From Acidobacteriota bacterium (GTDB taxonomy: Bacteria; Acidobacteriota; Blastocatellia; Chloracidobacteriales; Chloracidobacteriaceae), in NCBI GenBank assembly GCA_016208495.1, contig JACQXX010000077.1, positions 1 through 64,000 on the forward strand: a stretch of DNA of 64,000 bases, written 5' to 3'. Shown here in pieces: positions 54,805 to 62,640 of this stretch; within the stretch, counting starts at the first letter, position 1, and each line of letters starts with the position of its first letter. The position numbers and the translations under genes are program-made. The notes under the pieces were generated by a model, which was not told the origin of the DNA, did no database searches, and saw nothing but the letters and a program-made list of their open reading frames with translations.

Positions 54805-57339
54805 ATGAATTCCCTTTCCCTTGCCCAATTTGCTTCAATTACTCACGCTGATTTATCAACTGAAATTATTCAAAATCATATATTTACCAATATTTGCACT
54901 GATTCGCGGCGGGTGCAGCAGGATGCGCTGTTTTTTGCGCTGAAAGGCTCCCAGGTGGATGGTCACGCCTTTGTCGGTCATGCCCTCCGCAACGGCGCCG
55001 TGGCGGCTGTCGTCCGGCGGTCCTGGGCGGCCCAACATCCGGAACTGGCCACCGAACGGCTGATCCTGGTTGATGACCCGCTGGCCAGCCTCCAAAAACT
55101 GGCTGGGTGGTGGCGGAATGAACTCCGAGGCAAAGTCCTGGCCATCACTGGCAGCAATGGGAAAACGATTGTGAAAGATGCGCTCCATCAGGTGCTGTGC
55201 GGGATGTATGAATGTTCGGCCAGTCCAGGGAGCTATAACAATCAACTTGGCGTGCCGCTCTCACTCCTTCGATTCCCTCAGGAAGTTGAACTGGCACTGG
55301 TTGAAGCTGGCGTTTCCGAAAAAAACGATATGCCGGTGCTCGAACGGATGATCCGACCTGACTTTGGCATTTTGACCAATATCGGTCTGGCTCACCTGTC
55401 TTCATTTGGTTCACGGGAGGCCATCGCCCAGGAAAAAATGCAATTGTTTGCCAATATCCCACCTGAAGGCTGGCTGTTGGTGCCCGCAAATGAACCGTTG
55501 CTTGAGCCCTCTCTGTCACTGCTCCGATGTCGCATCCACCGGGTTGGCCAGAAAAATCCTGATCTTCCCTTTGTCGAACAGCGTCACCCCTCCAAGGATG
55601 GCCAGTTATTGACGCTCCATTTTCCAGACCACTCGACGTTTGAATTTTTCGTTGACACCCCATCGCTGGAAATTGTGACGGATCTTGAAATTGCGGCCTG
55701 CGCCGGATTCCTCCTTGCGGTTCCGGAAGCCATGATTGTTGAAGCTTTAACCGGGTATAACCCTGGCTCAACCCGCATGGAAACCTGGAAATCTCCCAAT
55801 GGCGTGACGCTGATCAACGATTCGTGCAGTTCCGACCCGATTTCCGTTCGCTCTGCCCTGCGGACACTGGCCACCATGAGCAATGACCGGGGTAAACGCA
55901 TTTTTGTCTTCGGCGGGATGCGCGAACTGGGACCACTTGAAGCTGTCGAACACGCTCAGGTCGGGTATATCGCCGCCGAAAGCAATGTGGACACGCTGGT
56001 TTTGATTGGAAGTCGGCAACTGGATCAGACTGAAGATGCGTTTCGTGAAAAGGCTGCCGGCCAGGTGCTCCGCTGTCGAAATTTTGAGGAAATCAAAAGT
56101 CGGTTGCTTCCCAGTCTGAAGTGGGGCGATACGATTCTGGTCAAAGGGCCGCGCAATACCGACATCAACGACATTGCCCGCGAAATCACGGAAACGATGG
56201 CGCCCAATCGGTTTATTGTTGATCTGGAAGCCATCAACGAAAATATCACCCGCTTTCAACGCCACGTTGGGCCAAACACCCGAATCCTGGCCATGATCAA
56301 AGCGCTGGCCTATGGCAGCGACGCAACCCGACTGGCCAAAGAACTCCAAAAAATGGGGATTGAATCGGTTGGGGTGGCCAGTGCCGACGAAGGCGTGTCG
56401 CTACGGAAAGTCGGGGTGGATATTCCGATTCTGGTTTTTCTGTGTACTCCGGATGAAGCCGAAAAAGTGGTGCGCTATGCGCTGACTCCGATTGTGTATT
56501 CACCTGAAGGTATTACACCGCTGGCGACTGCCGCTCAAACTCAAGGAAAAACCATCAACGTCCACCTTGAAGTTGACACCGGGATGGGCCGGCTTGGAGT
56601 ACAACCCGAACAGGCACTTGAGGTTGCCCAGGCTATTGCCCAGAGTGGGAGATTGCATCTGGCGGGCGTTCTCACGCATTTTGCCTGTGCCGAAGACCCT
56701 GAAAAAGATGACTTTACCCGCTTTCAAATCAGTCAGTTCAAATCGGTTGTCGCGCAACTCAAAAATGCTGGCTTTACCCGGCTGATTTGCCACGCCGGAG
56801 CAACGGCTGGCGCGGCCCGATTTCCCGAGGCCCACTTTGATATGGTTCGGATTGGACTTGGGCTCTATGGCGTCTATCCGTCGGAAGCCGTCGCACAGGC
56901 AATTGACCTGGATCTGGCGGTATCGCTAGTGAGTCGGCTGGCGGAAGTCCGCACGCTCCCGAAAGGCCACCGCATCGGATACGGCGGAACATTTGAAGTT
57001 CCCCATGACCAGTTTCGCGCCGGGGTCGTCCCGATTGGGTATCACGACGGCATTCCGGTCAGTTTGTCCAATCGCGGCACAGTCTTGATCAATGGGCAAC
57101 GCGCGCCGATTGTCGGTCGAGTTTCGATGGATTCAATGATTGTGGATGTGAGTCAGATTGCGGATGCCGCTGTGGGGTCGGATGTACTGATTTACGGGAA
57201 ATATGCGGGGTATTCCCTTCGGCCTGAAGCAATTGCCGATTCCTGTGGAACGATTGCCTATGAACTACTCGCCCGGCTGGGGCCGCGCATCCAGCGGATT
57301 TTTACCGGGAGCTATCGCTATAACGGGCTGGTGAAATGA
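54805..57339 (+). CDS. murF-alr: MurF-alanine racemase fusion
   Basis: The 844-residue product has an N-terminal MurF ligase (about 1-465: CTDSRRVQQDALFFALKG; ATP loop TGSNGKT at 115-121; GSYNNQLGVPLSLL; NDSCSSDP) fused to a PLP-dependent alanine racemase (about 470-844) with the cofactor lysine in MIKALAYGSD (Lys499) and a catalytic tyrosine in RIGYGGTF. The fusion would make D-Ala and add D-Ala-D-Ala to UDP-MurNAc-tripeptide. The ligase loop normally reads GSxGKT, so GSNGKT is intact. No ribosome binding site is seen because the CCCTGAA array abuts the ATG. Confidence 0.93.
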   Translation: MNSLSLAQFASITHADLSTEIIQNHIFTNICTDSRRVQQDALFFALKGSQVDGHAFVGHALRNGAVAAVVRRSWAAQHPELATERLILVDDPLASLQKLAGWWRNELRGKVLAITGSNGKTIVKDALHQVLCGMYECSASPGSYNNQLGVPLSLLRFPQEVELALVEAGVSEKNDMPVLERMIRPDFGILTNIGLAHLSSFGSREAIAQEKMQLFANIPPEGWLLVPANEPLLEPSLSLLRCRIHRVGQKNPDLPFVEQRHPSKDGQLLTLHFPDHSTFEFFVDTPSLEIVTDLEIAACAGFLLAVPEAMIVEALTGYNPGSTRMETWKSPNGVTLINDSCSSDPISVRSALRTLATMSNDRGKRIFVFGGMRELGPLEAVEHAQVGYIAAESNVDTLVLIGSRQLDQTEDAFREKAAGQVLRCRNFEEIKSRLLPSLKWGDTILVKGPRNTDINDIAREITETMAPNRFIVDLEAINENITRFQRHVGPNTRILAMIKALAYGSDATRLAKELQKMGIESVGVASADEGVSLRKVGVDIPILVFLCTPDEAEKVVRYALTPIVYSPEGITPLATAAQTQGKTINVHLEVDTGMGRLGVQPEQALEVAQAIAQSGRLHLAGVLTHFACAEDPEKDDFTRFQISQFKSVVAQLKNAGFTRLICHAGATAGAARFPEAHFDMVRIGLGLYGVYPSEAVAQAIDLDLAVSLVSRLAEVRTLPKGHRIGYGGTFEVPHDQFRAGVVPIGYHDGIPVSLSNRGTVLINGQRAPIVGRVSMDSMIVDVSQIADAAVGSDVLIYGKYAGYSLRPEAIADSCGTIAYELLARLGPRIQRIFTGSYRYNGLVK

Positions 57340-57340
57340 G

Positions 57341-57435
57341 TTGGGGCTGAAGAATGTGGGCTGAGGGCTTGGGGCTGAAGACTCGAAGGCTCGGGGCTGA
57401 AGACAATGGGTTCAAGACAAAGTTCCCGTTTTCTT
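57341..57435. repeat. GGGCTGAAG-family cluster after murF-alr
   Basis: TTGGGGCTGAAGAA at the murF-alr stop is complementary to TTCTTCAGCCCAA at the far end, with two more GGGCTGAAGAC copies between. The transcript can fold, but there is no T-run. Confidence 0.75.
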
Positions 57436-57495
57436 CAGCCCAAATCGGCATAAGTGGCTGCATTGATTGTTTTTTTCGACGAAGGATTGATAGGA

Positions 57496-58440
57496 ATGAA
57501 TTGGCTAAATGTCTTGAATGTGGTGTGCTTCTGCCTCACTCTGGTTCTTGCCACCGGTCTCAAGCTACCTGGAAGTCCCATGCTTCCAGGTTGTCCTCAG
57601 GAAATCCAGCCTTCAACTCAATTGCATCGCCCAGCAATTGAGTACAACCTTTCGCATCATTCTTCACTTGATCGTGACCCGTCCTGGTCACCGGATGGAA
57701 AGAAAATCGCCTTTGTGAGTGATCGTGATGGAAATTTTGAGATCTACGTCATGAAAACAGATGGCTCAGGGCAAACCCGTTTGACGACAAATTCAGCTTC
57801 AGATCGCAATCCAGCCTGGAGCCCAAATAGCAAACACATCATTTTCCAAAGCAATCGAGACGGAAACGAAGAAATTTACCTGATGAACGCCGACGGCTCC
57901 AAGCAAACCAGACTCACCAAAAACGACAGCGATGATATGTTCCCAGATATATCCTCAGATGGAAAAAAGATCACCTTTACCCAAAATCGAAATGGAAATT
58001 TCGATATCTTTGTGATGAATATTGATGGCAGAAACTCTGTCCAACTTACCAATCATCCTTTGCGTGACCTGTGGTCCAGGTGGTCACCAAACGGTAAAAA
58101 ACTCGTGTTCTTTTCACGCCGAGACACCAGTGATACCAATGACGAAATTTATTCCATGAATGCGGATGGAAGCGACGTGAGGCGACTTACCCACAATAGC
58201 GGGCATGATTTCTGCCCTGACTGGTCACCAGATGGAAAAAAACTTGCTTTTGTTTCAATCAGAGAAGATGGACACATTTATGTCTACCAAATGGATGCTG
58301 ATGGAGGAAAACCAGAGCGATTGACCAGCAAACCAGACAAGGTGAGTTCTCCCACCTGGTCCAGAGATGGAAGGAAACTCGCATTTTCATCACAAAGAGA
58401 TGGAAATTTCGAAGTATATGTAATTGAGCTAAAAAGTTAG
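57496..58440 (+). CDS. TolB-like WD40/PD40 beta-propeller protein, exported
   Basis: The product of about 314 residues has an N-terminal hydrophobic signal ([18 protein letters not shown]) and six PD40 blades of the type [31 protein letters not shown] (about 50-310). These resemble the C-terminal propeller of TolB, but the TolB N-terminal domain and a Pal/Tol neighbourhood are absent. It is probably a periplasmic or surface binding protein. ATG 57496 is preferred because it begins the signal peptide, with AAGGA upstream. Confidence 0.82.
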   Translation: MNWLNVLNVVCFCLTLVLATGLKLPGSPMLPGCPQEIQPSTQLHRPAIEYNLSHHSSLDRDPSWSPDGKKIAFVSDRDGNFEIYVMKTDGSGQTRLTTNSASDRNPAWSPNSKHIIFQSNRDGNEEIYLMNADGSKQTRLTKNDSDDMFPDISSDGKKITFTQNRNGNFDIFVMNIDGRNSVQLTNHPLRDLWSRWSPNGKKLVFFSRRDTSDTNDEIYSMNADGSDVRRLTHNSGHDFCPDWSPDGKKLAFVSIREDGHIYVYQMDADGGKPERLTSKPDKVSSPTWSRDGRKLAFSSQRDGNFEVYVIELKS

Positions 58441-58467
58441 AAATAAAAGAGTACTTGCCGTACAACA

Positions 58468-59019
58468 TTAAGCAAATATGGTTTTTACTGGCAACGACCA
58501 GTTAGGAATAAGCTCTTTTCCATCAAGCACATCATTTTCAGTCAGAACCACAATCTCCGTGAGAGAACGATACACCGTGACCACCCGCTTTCGCGGATTG
58601 ACCACAACGACCATTTTGGTTCCAGCCTCAAGCCAATCAAACACTTTTTCTTCAACTTCGGTGTAAATGTCTCCCGGTGAAATGACTTCAACCACCAAAT
58701 CCGGCGCTCCCGGCCAGTATCCCCGCTGGTCAAGATCAGATTTGACATTTTCAGCCCGCACAAATGCAACATCAGGGGCTCGGACAGTATCTGGATTGGA
58801 CGCAAGCTGGAACCCCGTTTCAGCCGCAAACACCAGCCCAAGCTGGTTGGTTCTGACGTGCGTATCCAGAGGCGTTGAGATATTAATAATGATTCGCCCA
58901 TGAACATGCCCGGCTGGCGCTATTTTTTTCAATTCTCCCTTCACCAATTCACATCGAAAACCATCACCGGGCATTTCAAATAATTCACAAGCCGTAAACT
59001 GTTGGGTTATGAGTGTCAT
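58468..59019 (-). CDS. Uma2-family (DUF820) nuclease-fold protein
   Basis: The 183-residue product has the PD-(D/E)XK-like Uma2 layout: ELVKGELKKIAPAGHVHGRI, AETGFQL, RAPDVAFV (first acid about 83), APDLVVEVISPGD (second acid and motif about 104-116) and a downstream Lys/Trp helix (EEKVFDWLEAGTKMVVVVNP). The family is abundant in Cyanobacteria and Acidobacteriota and has no settled function. AGGAG lies 8 bp before the start. Confidence 0.88.
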   Translation of the reverse strand: MTLITQQFTACELFEMPGDGFRCELVKGELKKIAPAGHVHGRIIINISTPLDTHVRTNQLGLVFAAETGFQLASNPDTVRAPDVAFVRAENVKSDLDQRGYWPGAPDLVVEVISPGDIYTEVEEKVFDWLEAGTKMVVVVNPRKRVVTVYRSLTEIVVLTENDVLDGKELIPNWSLPVKTIFA

Positions 59020-59042
59020 AGCGAAAGCTCCTATAAAAACAA

Positions 59043-59113
59043 GGGCTGAAGAATATCGGGCTGAACAAACCAGGCCCCACGCCCTGGTTTGTTCAGCCTG
59101 ATGTCTTCAGCCC
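59043..59113. repeat. Long hairpin built from GGGCTGAAG units
   Basis: The segment beginning GGGCTGAAGAATATCGGGCT (59043) pairs almost perfectly over about 31 bp with its complement ending at 59113, around a short loop near 59075-59082. More CTTCAGCCC units follow up to 59161, adjacent to the receptor stop codon. Position and structure suggest an intrinsic 3'-end role for the receptor transcript on the minus strand. Confidence 0.78.
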
Positions 59114-59169
59114 CGAGCTTGCGAATCTTCAGCCCCAAGCCCTCAGCCCCAGGTTTTCAGCTCTGGTCT

Positions 59170-62067
59170 TTAGAACCGGAACCGGACGCCAAACTGAGCC
59201 TGGCGTGGTTCGCCAAAGCCCTGACGGACTGTTCCGTCAAAGTTGAACGTCAACGGACGCGGCACAAAGCGCAGGTTGCGGCTGTTGGCAATGTTGAAAA
59301 CTTCGAAAATCGCGTCCAACGCCATCGTTTCAGAGAATTTGAACGTCTTGAGCACGCGCAAATCCAACGTGGTGAACACGTTATCCTGACGACGGGTGTT
59401 GCGGCGAATGGTGGTGCCTGGGCAATCGCTGTTGCTGCGGGCACAGGCTGGATCCGAGAATGGCTGGGCTGATCGTGATTGGAAAATCAACGACAGTTGA
59501 ATGCCATACGGGGCTTCGTAGGTGCTGAAAATATTCACCCGGTGACGCTGGTCGCGGTCCGAGAATGAATATTCCAGGTCCAGATTCTGAATATCGGCAT
59601 AGCGGAAGGTAAATGGATCACGTTCGTTGTCGTCATCCGAGTAATCCCACGCCAGCACGTAGTTTCCCTGCACCTGGAAACGATTGGCAAAGCGACGATT
59701 GACCGAGAAGGTAATGCCTCGGAACAGCGATTTGGCTGAAGATTCGATGCTGCGAATTTCGCCAACCCCTGAACCATCAGCGGCGGCAAATGGAGAAGCG
59801 CCGCCATACAGTTGACCGTTGCCCCGATCCACAAACCGATACTGGCGGGTGGCGTGGGCATAGTTCAACGTGATGCCAACTGAGGTGTTGGTAAAGATTT
59901 CACGTTCAAAGCTGGCCGCAAACTGCACCGTGCGTGGGAATTCAAAGTTGCGTGGGAAAATCGCGATCCCTGGGTTAAAGGGTGAAAATCCTTCGGTTGG
60001 AACGATCCCTGGGAATTGCGGATAGGCTTCAATCGGCAGGCCCAGGAACCCGGCAAAGAAGATGTTTCCGGCAATGGCGCCGTCAGTGTTCCGTGGACCA
60101 GCCAACGGCAGGCCGGGCAAGCGGGCATAATAAATCCCCGCACCGAGCCGAATCGCGGTTTTTCCGTCATTTCCTGGATCCCAGGCCAACCCAACGCGTG
60201 GCTGCCAGCCATCGGTAAAGTCAGGAATGGTGCCATCCGATGGGAACAACGGGTTGTTGAGAAATTGAGCGTACCGGGTCTGGTTTGGAGCATTGAGCGG
60301 ATCTGGAAGGAATTGACCTTCCCATCGCAAACCATAATTCAGGGTTAAATTCGGTTTAATTTTCCAGGAATCCTGCACAAAGAACGCTGGTTCATTCACT
60401 GAAAATGATTGGAAGCCAGCCTGTTCAATGGTACGTCCACCGAGCGGAGCAAACTGCAGGTAGAGGGCCAGACCATTGGCGTTTCGGCCATCAATATAAT
60501 CCTGAAAACCCTGAATGGCGGAATCAATGGTTGGACCAGCAAAAATGTAGCGGCCACGGGCAAATCCGATGAAGGTCTGTTCAGTGGTCGTGCGGTTGTA
60601 TTCACCGCCAAATTTAATGTTGTGGTTGCCCAAAATCAGCGAGAAGTTGTCATTAAACTGCAGCCGGGTATCAACTTCCGGCACGGGCAGGAAGAAGGGG
60701 CGGCCAAAGCGATATGACAATGACCCGTCAAACGTCCCGATGGTGGTATCTGGCAGGTCCGGTCCGTCATAGAATCGGGGACGGGTCTCGCGGGCATACT
60801 GGAAGCGAAATTCATTGAGTGTGGTTGGGGTAATCGTGGTAACCAGTTGGGCGATAAACGCATTGCTGGTGCCTTCTTCGCGTCCGTTGGCGCTCGCCCC
60901 CCAGGTTGGCACGTCAAACGTACCGTTCACCTGTTTGGCCCGGCTATAGTTGTTCCGAAGCGTCAATAAATTACTTGGACTGATAGACCAATCCAGTTTG
61001 GCCAGCACCGCGTTGGCATCGTTGGTGCGTTCGATGTTGCCTTGCTCATTGGGTGATCCAAATCGCGTGGCAAACAACGATACCAGTCGGGGGTCAATCT
61101 GGTTTGGACGACTGCTGCTGCCGTTGTTCTGATCATATGAGACAAAGAAAAACGCTTTGTCGCGTTTGATCGGACCGCCAATGTTGCCGCCAAACTGATA
61201 GTTGTCAAAATCCTGGGTTGGCAAATTGGCCTTGACCGCGTCCGGGTTTTGACTGGCAATTGACTGGTTGCGGAAATACAAAAACGCAGTGCCGCGAAAA
61301 TCGTTGGTCCCTGATTTGGTGATCACATTGATGAACCCGCCTGATGATCGGCCAAACTCAGCCGAGGCACCAATCGGAACGACCTGAAATTCTTTCACTG
61401 ACTCTAACCCAATTGTGAAGGCTGGTCGTTGTCCACCGCGTTGCTCGCCAAAAAATGGGTTATTGGCATCAGCCCCGTCAACTGACAGGTTGTTTTGAGT
61501 CCCGCGTTGTCCGTACAGGGTGGCGACGTCCCCGTCTGGTCCCTGCACCACCGACACACCGGGGGTCAACCCAATGAAATTGGTGAAATCACGTCGGTTA
61601 ATGGGCAATGCCTGAACCGAACGTTCATCAATCAAGGTGCTCTGTTCGGGTCGTCCAGTGTCAACCACTGGTGGTTCAGTGGTAACCGTGATGACTTCAG
61701 ATGCACCACCGGGCTGGAGTTTCAAATTGAGTGTCAGCGTCTGACCAATGGTCAGGGCGATGTCTTCCTGAACTGTTGTCGAAAATCCTGAGGCTTCAAC
61801 AGTAAGTTTGTAAGTTCCAACAGGAAGCAGAGGAAGATTAAACAACCCACTGGTATTGGTTGTGACAGAGCGTTCCAGTCCGGTGCTTTCATTTTGCGCC
61901 GTAACCTTTGCACCCGCCACCACAGCGCCAGAGGTGTCAGTAATCTCACCCTGAATCAAACCTGTGGTTGATTGTGCTTGAGCAAAAACAGGCGTTACCG
62001 CTCCAATTGCCAGCACAATACCCAAAAGCAGCCGCCAAACTAGATTCGTTGCAGGCGTGGGTTTCAT
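59170..62067 (-). CDS. Oar-like TonB-dependent receptor
   Basis: The 965-residue product has an N-terminal hydrophobic signal (LVWRLLLGIVLAIGAVTPVFAQ), a carboxypeptidase-regulatory domain (about 35-120; GLIQGEITDTSGAVVAGAKVTAQ), a plug (ALPINRRDFTNFIGLTPGVSV; SVDGADANNPFFGEQ) and a barrel ending FGVRFRF. It resembles the receptor at 13698 in design but is clearly a separate gene with low direct identity. AGGGAA lies 7 bp before the ATG at 62067. Neighbouring genes do not indicate its ligand. Confidence 0.93.
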   Translation of the reverse strand: MKPTPATNLVWRLLLGIVLAIGAVTPVFAQAQSTTGLIQGEITDTSGAVVAGAKVTAQNESTGLERSVTTNTSGLFNLPLLPVGTYKLTVEASGFSTTVQEDIALTIGQTLTLNLKLQPGGASEVITVTTEPPVVDTGRPEQSTLIDERSVQALPINRRDFTNFIGLTPGVSVVQGPDGDVATLYGQRGTQNNLSVDGADANNPFFGEQRGGQRPAFTIGLESVKEFQVVPIGASAEFGRSSGGFINVITKSGTNDFRGTAFLYFRNQSIASQNPDAVKANLPTQDFDNYQFGGNIGGPIKRDKAFFFVSYDQNNGSSSRPNQIDPRLVSLFATRFGSPNEQGNIERTNDANAVLAKLDWSISPSNLLTLRNNYSRAKQVNGTFDVPTWGASANGREEGTSNAFIAQLVTTITPTTLNEFRFQYARETRPRFYDGPDLPDTTIGTFDGSLSYRFGRPFFLPVPEVDTRLQFNDNFSLILGNHNIKFGGEYNRTTTEQTFIGFARGRYIFAGPTIDSAIQGFQDYIDGRNANGLALYLQFAPLGGRTIEQAGFQSFSVNEPAFFVQDSWKIKPNLTLNYGLRWEGQFLPDPLNAPNQTRYAQFLNNPLFPSDGTIPDFTDGWQPRVGLAWDPGNDGKTAIRLGAGIYYARLPGLPLAGPRNTDGAIAGNIFFAGFLGLPIEAYPQFPGIVPTEGFSPFNPGIAIFPRNFEFPRTVQFAASFEREIFTNTSVGITLNYAHATRQYRFVDRGNGQLYGGASPFAAADGSGVGEIRSIESSAKSLFRGITFSVNRRFANRFQVQGNYVLAWDYSDDDNERDPFTFRYADIQNLDLEYSFSDRDQRHRVNIFSTYEAPYGIQLSLIFQSRSAQPFSDPACARSNSDCPGTTIRRNTRRQDNVFTTLDLRVLKTFKFSETMALDAIFEVFNIANSRNLRFVPRPLTFNFDGTVRQGFGEPRQAQFGVRFRF

Positions 62068-62298
62068 GGCTTTTCCCTTTTCTGTAGTTGAAATTGGTTG
62101 TTTTGGATAGCCGTGGATCAATGGCAAACAGAGTGTTTGCCGAGCTTCGGTGAATCCGAAGTGAGTTCAAGTGTTGAAGGATTTCCTGGAAATGCGAGAG
62201 TACCTGGCGAATGTTAATTGCTTGTAACATTTAGACAATCGCCAATCAAGTTTTTTCAGGCATTTCAATTATTTTTCCAGAACACAGTTGAATACAAG

Positions 62299-62345
62299 AG
62301 TGAGGAGCGAGTGGCGAGTAGCCAGGAGCGAGTAGCGAGGAGCGA
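62299..62345. repeat. GAGTRGC heptamer array
   Basis: Imperfect GAGTGGC, GAGTAGC and GAGCGAG units lie in the upstream region of the TonB receptor. The octamer array follows at 62386, repeating the order seen at 36883-36993. Confidence 0.78.
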
Positions 62346-62385
62346 GCCTGACCTGTATCAGAGAACCGGGTATTTGTCCCCCCCC

Positions 62386-62640
62386 TCTCACCTTGTCACC
62401 TTGTCACCCTGTCACCCTGTCACCCTGTCATTTTGTCTGCTCCAGACCGTGGGCTTCGCACCACGGCTATTACACAACGACCCTGCGGGCCTAAAACCCT
62501 TCGCTTGAAGTGTATGCCCTGTCACCCTGTCACCCTGTCACCTTGTCATTTTGTCTGTTCCAGACCGTGGGCTTCGCACCACGGCTATTACACAACGACC
62601 CTGCGGGCCTAAAACCCTTCGCTAAACCCTTCGCTTGAAG
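62386..62640. repeat. Tandem duplication of octamer array plus REP-like unit (period about 118 bp)
   Basis: TCACCYTG octamers (62386-62434), TTTTGTCTG, then the CCGTGG hairpin unit (62445-62501) are repeated almost identically at 62514-62553 and 62563-62640. The second copy carries an extra GCTAAACCCTTC. The last roughly 110 bp of the second copy are read in frame as the C-terminus of the penicillin acylase gene. Confidence 0.9.

Noticed and set aside
57496-58440. TolB of the Tol-Pal system
   Set aside because: Only the propeller is present, without the TolB N-terminal domain or tolA/tolQ/tolR/pal neighbours.
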